In this document: in pieces, positions 22,815 through 35,300 of the stretch
Layout: each line of letters opens with the position of its first letter
Position numbering within the stretch: the first letter of the stretch is position 1
DNA from: Archivesica marissinica
Taxonomy: Eukaryota > Mollusca > Bivalvia > Venerida > Vesicomyidae
Assembly: GCA_014843695.1 (NCBI GenBank)
Contig: CM026393.1
Coordinates: forward strand, 9,015,536 to 9,079,535
Reading direction: 5' to 3'
DNA length: 64,000 bases
Program-made: the position numbers and the translations under genes
Notes under the pieces: model-generated
What the model was told of the DNA's origin: nothing
What the model saw: only the letters and a program-made list of their open reading frames with translations
The model's database searches: none

Positions 22815-23027
22815 CTATGTATGTGTGTTCCATTAATGTCAAACCCCTTGCGGGGACCTAGAAATGTTTTCCTGGGCAGGCTTAGCCGACCTAAGTGGTT
22901 AACCGGTACGCAATGTGTGTGACGTGCCTTGCTCAATGTCACTACATATGTGTCCTGACCGAGTGTCGAACCCGGGACCGTTCGATTCCAAATCTGATGC
23001 TCTACCACTAGGCCATGGACACCACCA
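22815..23027 (-). mobile_element. SINE family C, copy 2
   Basis: Reverse-oriented copy with CAAACCCCTTGCGGGGACC, CTGGGCAGGCTTAGCCGACC and the head ending GCTCTACCACTAGGCCATGG. Nearly full length. Confidence 0.85.
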
Positions 23028-23068
23028 ATTGCTTCCAATTAGAAAACTGATGCAAAACATACATGTAT

Positions 23069-23322
23069 GTTAAATGATCTCTAATCGAAAGTATCGCATG
23101 TTTAGTATTGACTCCAATGTATAAATGCATAGCTACTACACATTCTTCTGAATACATTCGAACACTAACATTGAATCAATAAACAGTGTTTTTGTGGTAT
23201 ACAAACTTTCAAAAGTGAAAGTAGGATTTCATATAGCGATCATCCACGCTCCTGAATTGAAGTTTGTTTGTCATTGGAGTCAATACTAAATACGCGATAC
23301 TTTCGATTAGAGATAATTTAAC
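23069..23322. mobile_element. MITE with ~50-bp TIRs
   Basis: The left end GTTAAATGATCTCTAATCGA continues through AAAGTATCGC and TTAGTATTGACTCCAATG. The right end carries the reverse complement (CATTGGAGTCAATACTAAAT ... TCGATTAGAGATAATTTAAC). The 254-bp length without coding capacity and a likely TA target fit a Tc1/mariner-type MITE; the superfamily is inference. Confidence 0.8.
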
Positions 23323-23654
23323 TAAGATTAGTCTACAAATAAATATGCATAGGCACACATGTGAGATAGCACGGTAAATATGTACCATACCTCGTGTTAT
23401 TCAGGATACACTTGTTGTATTGCTCATGAATGTCGACCCTATTTACATTATTTTGTTATGTCAACAAACTGCATATATGACGTTTGTTTAATTGTTGAAA
23501 TACTCAGTTTTTGAGGCAAATATTTGTGGGGAGGGATTCTACCATATAATAGCAAATTACATTGTGCAGACATTTACGTTTTCACCGATGTCGCTTTAAA
23601 TAATGTGATTTTGGGATGAGCCCTGATTAGATGTGTTAAGTAGCCCAACAAAAA
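23323..23654. other. No gene seen
   Basis: AT-rich spacer with no coding frame or repeat noticed. Confidence 0.45.
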
Positions 23655-23922
23655 AGTTTAAACTTGATTTATTTTTCACACATATTGCGAAGCAAGTTCT
23701 AACAACTTATATTAATCAACTCTCGTTGGCGCCGATGAAAGCGTATATATATGGTCATTCGTGTGGGAGGAAACCGGAGTACCCGGAGAAAACCCACCTG
23801 TCCGATCTGGCGACCACCGACCACCGACCATCTCTCATACTTCCCGATCTGAGGATCGAACCCGGGTTGCATTGGTGAGAAGCGAGCGAGCTAACCACTG
23901 CGCTAATCAGACAGCCTATTAG
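23655..23922 (-). mobile_element. SINE family B, copy 2
   Basis: Reverse-oriented full-length-like copy: 3' end GTTTAAACTTGATTTATTTT, body GGAAACCGGAGTACCCGGAG, and head GAGGATCGAACCCGGGTTGC ... CTAACCACTGCGCTAATC. It contains a small GACCACC repetition at about 23812-23826. Confidence 0.85.
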
Positions 23923-24449
23923 CCCATCCAATTTGTTCTACAATCGTAATTTATCTTGATATGCCTGGCCAAAAAACCCCATACAATGTACCTGTATATA
24001 GCTATTAACGTTTAATAACAAGGATCAAAATCTTATTTAGTCCCATAATTTGTTCCTGGTTAAAACCCATTTATTACCATTGGCAGGACTTTTAACAAAC
24101 AATCACAGGCATTGCTAGTATAATATAGCAGTATGGTATTTATTTTCATTACTGTTGTCACTTACTGAAATCTCCTGTTTGCTACATAGTTATTATACAA
24201 CTTAGTGTAGCAATGTGTACTTGTACTAGAATTGTTACCTCTACCAACTCTTGTTCAAATGCGTTTTCTGGGGTAAAAAACTAGGACATACATCGGTGAG
24301 AATCCATATTTTCTACAGAATGTAATTTCCTATTGTATGGTGTAAATGTTTTCCAAATATTTGTCTCAAAATTTAGTATTTCAACTAATAAATAAACATC
24401 GTATACGAGGCAAGGTACTGCCCGCCGTCTGTTCCTGAAAATATACTGA
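23923..24449. other. No gene seen
   Basis: AT-rich spacer preceding the 27-bp minisatellite; no coding frame is supported. Confidence 0.45.
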
Positions 24450-25384
24450 TCGGAGAGGCACCTGAGATCTTCCTAGGTATAGAAGCACCTGAGATCTTCA
24501 TAGTAGGATAGTCACCTGGGATCTTCATAGTAGGATATTCACCTGGGATCTTCATAGTAGGATAGTCACCTGGGATCTTCATAGTAGGATATTCACCTGG
24601 GATCTTCATAGTAGGATAGTCACCTGGGATCTTCATAGTAGGATATTCACCTGGGATCTTCATAGTAGGATAGTCACCTGAGATCTTCATAGTAGGATAG
24701 TCACCTGGGATCTCAATAGTAGGGTAGTCACCTGGGATCTTCATAGTAGGATATTCACCTGAGATCTTCATAGTAGGATATTCACCTGGGATCTTCATAG
24801 TTGGAGAGGCACCTGAGATCTTCCTAGTTGGAGAGGCACCTGGGATCTTCCTAGTAGGATAGTCACCTGGGATCTTCATAATTGGAGAGGCACCTGAGAT
24901 CTTCCTAGTTGGAGAGGCACCTGGGATCTTCCTAGTAGGATAGTCACCTGGGATCTTCCTAGTAGGATAGTTACATGGGCTCTTCCTAGTTGGAGAGGAA
25001 CCTGGGATCTTCCTAGTAGGAGAGGTACCTGGGATCTTTCTAGTTGGAGAGGTACCTGGGATCTTTCTAGTTGGAGAGGCACCTGAGAGTTTCCTATTTG
25101 GGGAGGCACCTGGGGTATTCCTATTTGGAGAGACACCTGAGATTTTCCTATTTGGAGAGACACCTGAGATTTTCCTATTTGGAGAGACACCTGAGATTTT
25201 CCTAGTTGGAGAGACACCTGAGATTTTCCTAGTTGGAGAGACACCTGAGATTTTCCTAGTTGGAGAGACACCTGAGATTTTCCTATTTGGAGAGACACCT
25301 GAGATTTTCCTATTTGGAGAGACACCTGAGATTTTCCTAGTTGGAGAGACACCTGAGATTTTCCTAGTTGGAGAGACACCTGAT
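24450..25384. repeat. 27-bp minisatellite, about 35 copies
   Basis: Unit of 27 bp around CACCTGGGATCTTCATAGTA (left half) and GAGACACCTGAGATTTTCCT (right half), so the array has two subfamily blocks with a mixed middle. The multiple-of-three period keeps a 346-codon minus-strand frame open; composition and absence of a start or splice context argue against a gene. Confidence 0.95.
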
Positions 25385-25670
25385 CTAAGTGATTGGTGTG
25401 GCTTTAAGCTCCAAAAAATAAACAAAATATAGTTAAATTAATAAATATAGACTATATATGTGGTTAGTGTAGATTGACATAGATGTTTATGGGTCATACC
25501 GATAAAGTATAGATGTAGTGTGTGATAAAACAGCATTTCATTTTCCCAATGAATATACTACTGTGGAGATCATGTTTTAGCTGTAGAAATAGATCTCTTA
25601 AATTACTCACTTGAAGTTATACAAAATAGTAGAAAGTATGATATTAAAATCTATTTTTAGTTTGAATAGA
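25385..25670. other. No gene seen
   Basis: AT-rich spacer between arrays. Confidence 0.4.
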
Positions 25671-25738
25671 ACATTGAACAACATTAAACATTGAACAACA
25701 TTAAACATTGAACAACATTAAACATTGAACAACATTAA
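25671..25738. repeat. 17-bp minisatellite
   Basis: Four copies of ACATTGAACAACATTAA in tandem. Confidence 0.9.
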
Positions 25739-25847
25739 AAATTTTGCTTGAAAATTAGACTTGATATTTATAAATAAGGTGTCAATAATTTGTATAAAGT
25801 GTGAGAATACATGATCCAACCCCATACAACAAAGTTGCCATTGTTTC

Positions 25848-26033
25848 AATCAACTTTAGTATTCTTGTTCTATCAACTTTAGTATTCTTGTTCTATCAAC
25901 TTTAGTATTCTTGTTCTATCAACTTTAGTATTCTTGTTATATCAACTTTAGTATTCTTGTTCTATCAACTTTAGTATTCTTGTTCTATCAACTTTAGTAT
26001 TCTTGTTCTATCAACTTTAGTATTCTTGTTGTA
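25848..26033. repeat. 23-bp minisatellite
   Basis: Eight copies of a 23-bp unit containing CAACTTTAGTATTCTTGTTC. Confidence 0.95.
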
Positions 26034-26095
26034 TAAATTTTCAGATCAAAGACAATTTCTTATAAATAGTTGATTGAGTTTATCTACGTGTTATA

Positions 26096-26383
26096 GAGAC
26101 GGATCTGTAGTCCAGTGGTAACATGCTGGACTGGTAATCCATGGATCGCAGGTTCGATCCCCCGTCTGACCCTAATAAAATTAACAGTCTTTCAGATGGG
26201 ACCTTAAACCGAGGTCTCATGTCGGTGCTTTACACCGTGCACGTAAAAGAACCAGAGGAGATTCTGGAATTGATCTCTGTCTATATCATGCACTATCCTC
26301 CAAAATCTAAAATAACTAATCTCTTCAGGAGGCGTCGTTCATATGGGCAACCGGTAGCGACGATAAATAAACATAAAACACAC
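26096..26383 (+). mobile_element. SINE family A, copy 4 (full length, clean TSD)
   Basis: Complete copy from ACGGATCTGTAGTCCAGTGG to ATAAACATAAAACACAC. TCTACGTGTTATA occurs immediately before (26083-26095) and after (26384-26396), a 13-bp target duplication typical of LINE-driven insertion. This is the best copy for defining the family ends. Confidence 0.92.
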
Positions 26384-26555
26384 TCTACGTGTTATATTCC
26401 ATGTATGTCATAGTGATGGCATTTATCAACATTTGTGTCTGCGAATTTTGTTTTTTTGGCATATTCATCTTATTTGTATATAAGTTGATGAAAGACATAT
26501 TCATTACTACTTTACCATGGTTACTTAACCATATCAGGTCATTAATCCTCTTTTT

Positions 26556-26622
26556 TTTTTTTCTTTTTTTTTTTGGAGCCACGTTTAAGGTCCGTTTATT
26601 TGCCTCGTCGTAGGTAGCAAGC
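26556..26622 (-). mobile_element. 3' end of the A-tailed retroposon, copy 2
   Basis: A T-rich run followed by GGAGCCACGTTTAAGGTCCG and CTCGTCGTAGGTAGCAAGC, matching the insert at 15222-15303. Truncated soon after. Confidence 0.7.
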
Positions 26623-26624
26623 CT

Positions 26625-26784
26625 CTTAACACCAAGTAACTGACATGGACTTGTGCATGATATTTTTAGACCAATAAATTAATAAGAAAATTACATTTGG
26701 ACCAGTTCATTTATCAAAATGGGTAATTATGTCTAAAAATAGTAATATTACTGTATATTTAGAGGTCTGCGGTGTTGAAAGGTT
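26625..26784. mobile_element. piggyBac-like MITE, copy 2 (internally deleted)
   Basis: Matches 9991-10236 (AACACCAAGTAACTGACATG ... GTCTGCGGTGTTGAAAGG) but lacks the central hairpin and the TTAA ends. Confidence 0.75.
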
Positions 26785-26925
26785 TGAATAACCAGTTATT
26801 AAATATATTCTTCACAGTGCTTAACTACATGTATATTAGAACATTCATGCACCCAGTTATTTGTGGATCGACTATAAAGCTTCACATTCAAGCTAATCTC
26901 TCAGTCATAGGGAAAGATACAATAC

Positions 26926-27112
26926 GTCGTGATAGCACAGTGGTAGCGCGTTCACTTCAGATGCGAAAGGTCCGGAGTCCGAGCCACACTGGACCCGTTA
27001 CGATTGTGCCCTTAGGCAAGGCATTTAATTCCATGTGGCCTCTTCTCTCTCACTCGTGGCGATTCCATCAGGAATGAGGTCTCGAGAGTGATTAATATAA
27101 GATACAAGTCCA
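26926..27112 (+). mobile_element. SINE family D, copy 1
   Basis: tRNA-like head CGTCGTGATAGCACAGTGGT with B-box-like GGTCCGGAGTCCGAGCC, body with GTGCCCTTAGGCAAGGCATT and the end GAGAGTGATTAATATAAG. Other copies: 32650, 51189, 51567 and 56703, all on the minus strand. Confidence 0.8.
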
Positions 27113-27211
27113 CAACGCAGTTCTGCTCATAATATGTTGGGTGACAGCGACAAGTCTTTGCTATTCAATGATGACTGTGCCTAGCGTTGTTGAGAAATTG
27201 CAAGCATGCAA

Positions 27212-28815
27212 GGGAAGTTGAAGGTATATGAGGGAGAAGTTGAAGGTGTATGAGGGAGAAGTTGAAGGTGTATGAGGGAAAAGTTGAAGGTGTATGAGGG
27301 AGAAGTTGAAGGTATATGAGGGAGAAGTTGAAGGTGTATGAGGGAAAAGTTGAAGGTGTATGAGGGAGAAGTTGAAGGTATATGAGGGAGAAGTTGAAGG
27401 TATATGAGGGAGAAGTTGAAGGTGTATGAGGGAAAAGTTGAAGGTGTATGAGGGAAAAGTTGAAGGTGTATGAGGGAGAAGTTGAAGGTATATGAGGGAG
27501 AAGTTGAAGGTATATGAGGGAGAAGTTGAAGGTGTATGAGGGAGAAGTTGAAGGTGTATGAGGGAGAAGTTGAAGGTGTATGAGGGAGAAGTTGAAGGTG
27601 TATGAGGGAGAAGTTGAAGGTGTATGAGGGAGAAGTTGAAGGTATATGAGGGAGAAGTTGAAGGTATATGAGGGAGAAGTTGAAGGTGTATGAGGGAGAA
27701 GTTGAAGGTGTATGAGGGAGAAGTTGAAGGCATGCAAGGGAGAAGTTGAAGGCATACAAGGGAGAAGTTGAAGGCATACAAGGGAGAAGTTGAAGGTGTA
27801 TGAGAGAGATGGTAAACACATATGAGGGAGAAGTTGAAGGTATATGAGTGAGAAGTTGAAGGTGTATGAGGGAGAAGTTGAAGGTGTATGAGGGAGAAGT
27901 TGAAGGTGTATGAGGGAGAAGTTGAAGGTGTATGAGGGAGAAGTTGAAGGTGTATGAGGGAGAAGTTGAAGGTATATGAGGGAGAAGTTGAAGGTATATG
28001 AGGGAGAAGTTGAAGGTGTATGAGGGAGAAGTTGAAGGTGTATGAGGGAGAAGTTGAAGGTGTATGAGGGAGAAGTTGAAGGCATGCAAGGGAGAAGTTG
28101 AAGGCATACAAGGGAGAAGTTGAAGGTGTATGAGAGAGATGGTAAACACATATGAGGGAGAAGTTGAAGGGCATATGAGGAAGAGGTTGAAGGGCATATG
28201 AGGGAGAGGTTGAAGGCATGTGAGGGAGAAGTTGAAGGCATGTGAGGGAGATGTTGAAGGCATGTGAGGGAGAAGTTGAAGGTATATATGGGAGAAGTTG
28301 AATGTATATGAGGAAGAAGTTGAAGGTATATGAGGGAGAAGTTGAAGGTGTATGAGGGAGAAGTTGAAGGTATATGAGGGAGAAGTTGAAGGTATATGAG
28401 GGAGAAGTTGAAGGTGTATGAGGGAGAAGTTGAAGGTGTATGAGGGAGAAGTTGAAGGTGTATGAGGGAGAAGTTGAATGTATATGAGGGAGAAGTTGAA
28501 GGTATATATGGGAGAAGTTGAAGGTGTATGAGGGAGAAGTTGAATGTATATGAGGGAGAAGTTGAAGGTATATGAGGGAGAAGTTGAAGGTGTATGAGGG
28601 AGAAGTTGAAGGCATGCAAGGGAGAAGTTGAAGGCATGTGAGGGAGAAGTTGAAGGCATGTGAGGGAGATGTTGAAGGCATGTGAGGGAGAAGTTGAAGG
28701 CATGTGAGGGAGAAGTTGAAGGCATGTGAGGGAGATGTTGAAGGCATGTGAGGGAGATGTTGAAGGCATGTGAGGGAGAAGTTGAAGGCATGTGAGGGAG
28801 AAGTTGAAGGCATAC
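27212..28815. repeat. 24-bp minisatellite, ~67 copies
   Basis: Unit around GAGGGAGAAGTTGAAGGTGT, with GTGTATGAG, ATATGAG and CATGTGAG variants in blocks. A block including GAGAGAGATGGTAAACACAT is repeated about 330 bp apart (27803, 28133), so the array also has a larger-scale duplication. All three minus frames are open for more than 500 codons because the unit lacks stops on that strand; I do not annotate a gene. Confidence 0.95.
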
Positions 28816-29015
28816 TAGAGTGAAGCTTACAGCATATGTGACTAACACATTTAAGGCATACATGGGTGAAGTTGACTGCGGCGTATGAGGAAGAAGTTGA
28901 AGGAAAACTAAATGTAGATAGAAATTCAAAGCATACAAATGAGGACGTTGAAGACATTTGAGGGAGAGGTCTAAGGCATACGAGGGAGAAGTTAAATCTT
29001 CTACTAACTTGTCCT
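28816..29015. repeat. Decayed edge of the 24-bp array
   Basis: Diverged pieces of the GAAGTTGAAGGCATA-type unit continue to about 28995, separated by non-repeat sequence. Confidence 0.6.
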
Positions 29016-29095
29016 TGGTTGTTAGATTAGCTGTTCTCCTTAAAGTATCATGGTTGTTAGATTAGCTGTTCTCCTTAAAGTATCATGGTTGTTAG
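29016..29095. repeat. 35-bp direct duplication upstream of the gene
   Basis: TGGTTGTTAGATTAGCTGTT followed by CTCCTTAAAGTATCA occurs twice in tandem, with a third partial copy, ending 90 bp before the start codon of the host gene. Confidence 0.85.
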
Positions 29096-29184
29096 TCAAA
29101 CTGTAGCTGTACAATGCTTCTGTATTTCATAGTGAAGCAGAAAATATGAAAGAAGGTTAATTTGCTCAGCTGACACGTGTAACC

Positions 29185-29313
29185 ATGGCATCTGGACTAG
29201 GACGCGGGACAATGTCGGAGAACATTTTGAAACAAGGCTACCTGAAGAGAAGTGTGCAATCCACAGATCTCATTCCCTCCGTATCCAAACAATTAGCAAA
29301 AAGTATCAAACAG
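29185..29313 (+). CDS. Exon 1 of PH/PDZ-like gene
   Basis: Starts at an ATG in good context (AACCATGG) and codes 43 residues, including the PH entry strand ILKQGYLKR. Donor CAG|GTAATT. Phase 0. The next upstream in-frame sequence gives no reason for an earlier start; upstream untranslated exons cannot be excluded. Confidence 0.85.
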
Positions 29314-32300
29314 GTAATTTGTGTGTTTTTATTTTAAATGTATTTAAATGTGCGATGTGTCTCCCACCACAAATTCAATGTCTGTCTCCGTGCACAGGCA
29401 CAAGACACACATCTGTTTTTGCCCTATGGTCATATAGTAAGTAATGTAAAATAATGTGTGTCTTGTGCCTGTGTCTCCATGTTGATGGTTTGAAATCTCA
29501 ATAACAAGAGGTCTTCCGTTCCTGACCTAGTTCTTACTATTTTTGTTACTTGTCAATTGTGGTGTCTGTGGTTCAGTGGTAGAGCGTCGGATTTGGAATC
29601 GAACGGTTCCGGGTTCGATATTCTGTCATGCCACATATGTAGTGTCATTGAACAAGGCATCTCACACTCTTAGTACTGGTTAACCGCTAAGCCTGCCCAG
29701 GAAAACATGTCTAGGTCCCCACAAGGGGTTTGACATTAATGGAACATACATACACTTGCCCCTAACTGCTGTAGTCTGCAATCTCCCCTGCAGTATTGGA
29801 TTATACCATGTGATGAATCTGTCTAGCTGGCTTGCGGAAAGTCTGGCAGGTTATATCCGAGAGTCCGTCCATGGATTGCAGAAAGTCTTGCAGGTTATAT
29901 CCGAGAGTCCGTCCATGGATTGTGGAAAGTCTGGCAGGTTATATCCGAGAGTCCGTCCATGGGTTGCAGAAAGTCTGGCAGGTTATATCCGAGAGTCCGT
30001 CCATGGCTTGTGGAAAGTCTGGCAGGTTATATCCGAGAGTCCGTCCATGGATTGTGGAAATTCTGGCAGGTTATATCCGAGAGTCCGTCCATGGATTGTG
30101 GAAAGTCTTGCAGGTTATATCCGAGAGTCCGTCCATGGATTGTGGAAAGTCTGGCAGGTTATATCCGAGAGTCCGTCCATGGCTTGTGGAAAGTCTGGCA
30201 GGTTATATCCGAGAGTCCGTACATGGCTTGCGGAAAGTCTGGCAGGTTATATCCGAGAGTCTGTCCATGGCTTGTGGAAAGTCTGGCAGGTTATATCCGA
30301 GAGTCCGTCCATGGCTTGTGGAAAGTCTGGCAGGTTATATCCGAGAGTCTGTCCATGGCTTGTGGAAAGTCTGGCAGGTTATATCCGAGAGTCCGTCCAT
30401 GGGTTGCAGAAAGTCTGGCAGGTTATATCCGAGAGTCCGTCCATGGCTTGTGGAAAGTCTGGCAGGTTATATCCGAGAGTCCGTCCATGGATTGTGGAAA
30501 TTCTGGCAGGTTATATCCGAGAGTCCGTCCATGGATTGTGGAAAGTCTTGCAGGTTATATCCGAGAGTCCGTCCATGGATTGTGGAAAGTCTGGCAGGTT
30601 ATATCCGAGAGTCCGTCCATGGCTTGTGGAAAGTCTGGCAGGTTATATCCGAGAGTCCGTACATGGCTTGCGGAAAGTCTGGCAGGTTATATCCGAGAGT
30701 CTGTCCATGGCTTGTGGAAAGTCTGGCAGGTTATATCCGAGAGTCCGTCCATGGCTTGTGGAAAGTCTGGCAGGTTATATCCGAGAGTCTGTCCATGGCT
30801 TGTGGAAAGTCTGGCAGGTTATATCCGAGAGTCCGTTCATGGCTTGTGGAAAGTCTGGCAGGTTATGTCCGAGAGTCCGTCCATGGCTTGCGGAAAGTCT
30901 GGCAGGTTATATCCGAGAGTCCATCCATGGCTTGTGGAAAGTCTGGCAGGTTATATCCGAGAGTCCGTCCATGGATTGTGGAAATTCTGGCAGGTTATAT
31001 CCGAGAGTCTGTCCATGGATTGTGGAAAGTCTTGCAGGTTATATCCGAGAGTCCGTCCATGGATTGTGGAAAGTCTGGCAGGTTATATCCGAGAGTCCGT
31101 CCATGGCTTGTGGAAAGTCTGGCAGGTTATATCCGAGAGTCCGTACATGGCTTGCGGAAAGTCTGGCAGGTTATATCTGAGAGTCTGTCCATGGCTTGTG
31201 GAAAGTCTGGCAGGTTATATCCGAGAGTCCGTCCATGGCTTGTGGAAAGTATGGCAGGTTATATCCGAGAGTCTGTCCATGGCTTGTGGAAAGTCTGGCA
31301 GGTTATATCCGAGAGTCCGTTCATGGCTTGTGGAAAGTCTGGCAGGTTATGTCCGAGAGTCCGTCCATGGCTTGCGGAAAGTCTGGCAGGTTATATCCGA
31401 GAGTCCATCCATGGCTTGTGGAAAGTCTGGCAGGTTATATCCGAGAGTCCGTCCATGGATTGTGGAAAGTCTTGCAGGTTATATCCGAGAGTCCGTCCAT
31501 GGCTTGTGGAAAGTTTGGCAGGTTATATCCGAGAGTCCGTCCATGGCTTGTGGAAAGTCTGGCAGGTTATATCCGAGAGTCTGTCCATGGCTTGTGGAAA
31601 GTCTGGCAGGTTATATCCGAGAGTCCGTTCATGGCTTGTGGAAAGTCTGGCAGGTTATATCCGAGAGTCCGGTCCGTCTCTGACCGGTTGCCCAATATGA
31701 GCGACGTCTCCTGAAGAGATTAGTCATTTTAGATTTTTGGAGGATAGTGCAATGATACAGACAGAGACCCATTCCAGAATCTCCTCTAGTTCTTGTACGT
31801 GCATGGAGTAAAGCACCGATACGAGACCTCGGTTTAATGTCCCATCTGAAAGACTGTTAATTTTATTATGGTCAGACGGATTGAACCTGTGATCCCTGGA
31901 TTACCAGTCCAGCTTGTTACCACTGGACTACAGATCCGTCTGCAGGGAATGTATACTTACGGACATTCGCATATATGGACAGATTTTCTAAATCGCACAT
32001 TGCTTGTTACAGAAATTTGAACCAAGCCGCTGGTATGTGTTCGGTGTACGGAACAGGATCCCCTACCTGGAGTATTTTGACAAGGAAGAGAGCGTATTTA
32101 CAGGGCCTCCGATACACTCGTATGACCTGAGCACTGTTCAGAATATCTCCTACACCATGGGACGTACCAACACCAACTTTACTTTCTGTATATTCCTGGC
32201 TGGACAGGCTATTGATATCACCGCTCCAAGCAGGTATGTTCTTCTCTCGGTTTTTGTTTAAAAAGTTTAAACTTTATTTATTTTACGGCCACACTAGCAA

Positions 32301-35300
32301 AAGAATTATTGCTACATGTCGAATACAACTGGCGAGAAAATGTGGCTACCAGTCTGGAAGATACACTACAACAAGTTAGAATAAAAGTTTAAACTTTATT
32401 TATTTTACAACGATTGTTCTAACAACATATATTAATCACTCTCGTTGGCGCGGATGAAAGCGTATATGTGGTCATTCATGTGGGGGGAAACCGGAGTACA
32501 CGGAGAAAACCCACCTGTCCGATCTGGCGACCACCGTACCATCTGACATACTTCCTGGTCCAAGGATCGAACCCGTGTTGCATTGGTGAGAAGCGAGCGC
32601 GCTAATTTGTTTATATTATGAATGACATTTCCTGAATATTTTTAATCTAGTTAATACAAATTTATTTTAGCTCCGTTACGAAACAAGTTCTTACAACTTA
32701 TATTAATCACTCTCGAGACCTCATCCCTGATGGAATTCATCGCCACTAGGGAGAGAGGAGGCAATGTGGAATTTAAATGCCTTGCCTTTAACAGCAGAAT
32801 CATAATGGCTACAACTGGGAGCAAACTCCGGGCCTTTCTCACCTGGAGTGAACGCGCTACCACTACGCTAACACGACATCACAAATATTTTTAATCTACA
32901 TAATTTGGATATGAAAATGATTGTTAGAATTTATATATGTTAAATATGATGCTTACTTAGATGAATATTCAGTTGTAGATCAATATTGATGAAGTGTGTG
33001 TGTTTTACGTTTATTTATCGGCTCTACCGGTTGCCCATATGAGTGACGCCTCATGAAGAGATTAGTCATTTTAGATTTTTGGAGGATAATGCAATGATAC
33101 AGACAGAGACCCATTCCAGAGTCTCCTATGGTTCTTTTACGTGCACTGTGTAAAGCACCGACACGATACCTCGGTTTAAAGTCCCATCTGAAAGACTATT
33201 AATTTTATTAGGGTCAGACAGGGTATCGAACCTGCGATCCCTGGATTACCAGTCCAGCGTGTTACCACTGGACTACAGATCCGTTCGTTCACATCTCTAT
33301 CCATTGCTTAGCTTTTATCACTTATTGTCCACCTTTTAAAATTAATCACCATATCATTTAGAGTAACAATCACTTCCTAATATAATGCTCTATGTCAAAA
33401 TGTATACAATATGTGTTGTCACCAATGACTTTCAGTTTGAGAACTAATCAGTTTGTTTTATTGTTCTGTAATAATCATATTCACAAATGCTACCTTTTAT
33501 CAAAGAATCTCACCAGACTTGATAATGTTACCTAACGTGTCAATCCGTAATGAAAATGGTATAAAAACCACCAGTATATTTCTCAAAAAAGAAAAAAAAT
33601 TGATTTAAAAAATATAATAACAGAAAAGAAAATTGGAAATTAATAAGAATTAATAAGAAACCTGTGTGTAAACTTTTAGGACTGTACTTTGTGTTAAAGG
33701 ACTTTGTGTTAAAGGACTTTGTGTTAAAGGACTTTGTGTTAAAGGACTTTGTGGAAATAACTGAACATTGTGATATATACATTTGTATTAAATTTTGAAG
33801 AACCGGAAATAAATTGTAATAAAATTTTTTAGTGACTAAATATCCTAAAATCTGGTCTAAAGAGCCTGCATACATGTAGCATCGTTGCAACCTATTAAAC
33901 CAAATAAAATAAACGCTCGCTGTATACTCCATAAACCTACTGCATAATAATTTGTGGTTGAACTGTAGTACAACTTCACTACCTCGCATCAAGCGAATAA
34001 TACCCCACATACACGAAACAAATCGACTTGCGACCAGATCCGGAAACGAGAAAGCCAATGGATTACAGACGAAAATCGCTTGTCAACAAAATTTGGCAAC
34101 TGCCAAGAAGGATAAAAAGGCCTGCAGTAAATCTTCAACAGCAGAGGTATTTAAGAAATACCTTCGGCCTTCGTGATATATTTCTACGCATAAGAACTTC
34201 AAACTTGGGTTATTCTGCGATATACCATGGTTGATACTTATTATTTCGATTCTAACACGACTTACTTCTAATAATTTTAGACAGCTACTCCGCTGCATTT
34301 GGCTTTCGAAATTTCCTCCCGCGTAAGGGGTGATGACGTTATTTTTTATGGAAAATATCAATCTAGTGCATAAATGAAGTTGTAACTGATCAATAATTTT
34401 ATTTATTTTGTGAAATAAAACTATACAGAATAGTAACTGAAACGTTACTTAACAGAAAAACAAGACGGACAAGAGATTATCTGATTCTAAAAATAGCTCA
34501 CTTCCGCGAATTCCCACGCTAGTATTTACAAACATCACGTGACTTTCATTCCTAGAACTTTACACGCATTGTATAAATGGAATAGCCAAAACACGGTGCG
34601 CGCGCAGCATAGTTCAAGGTAGGTATATCGCAGAATAACCCAAGGTAGATTTTACTCTACAAGTACGTATGTTATTAGCTGGGTCGTGTTAGAATGTAAG
34701 ATAATGGGGTTATATGTTCAATATGTTAATTAATTACCTCCATAATTATTTGTACATTTTATGCTTACTTCATTGAAACAATTGAATATTTCATTTCAGA
34801 GCACATATGGTTGATTGGTGCCGATGCCTGGAGAGAAATCTAAGAAATCTTGGACTGAGGGTATGTTTTTTCTTGTTTTCCTCTACATTCAGAGTTCCAC
34901 GTCGAGCAATACCTCCAGAGTCCTTTACTCCTGAATTCCCAATGCAGTACCTCCCACATCAATGAGGTATGCTAGGTTACCAATAGTTTCATCATCAATG
35001 AGGTATTCTAGGTTACCAATGGTTACATCATCAATGAGGTATGCTATACCAATGGTTACATCATCAATGAGGTATGCTAGGTTACCAGTGGTTACATCAT
35101 CAATGAGGTATGCTATATTACCAATGATTACATTATCAATGAGGTATGCTAGGTTACCAGTGGTTACATCATCAATGAGGTATGCTAGGTTACCAATGGT
35201 TACATCATCAATGAGGTATGCTAGGTTACCAATGGTTACATCATCAATGAGGTATGCTATATTACCAGTGGTTGCATCATCAATGAGGTATGCTAGGTTA

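Noticed and set aside
24385..25425. 346-codon minus-strand open frame
   Set aside because: It follows the 27-bp array exactly; a stop-free unit with a period divisible by three gives an open frame automatically. No start, splice or domain support.
27161..28957. Three overlapping minus frames of 530-600 codons
   Set aside because: All three frames are open because the 24-bp unit has no stops on this strand, and all encode the same kind of repeat; typical minisatellite artefact.
29756..31714. Plus-strand frames up to 622 codons
   Set aside because: Generated by the 44-bp array in intron 1 of the PH/PDZ-like gene; every frame reads the same three peptides.
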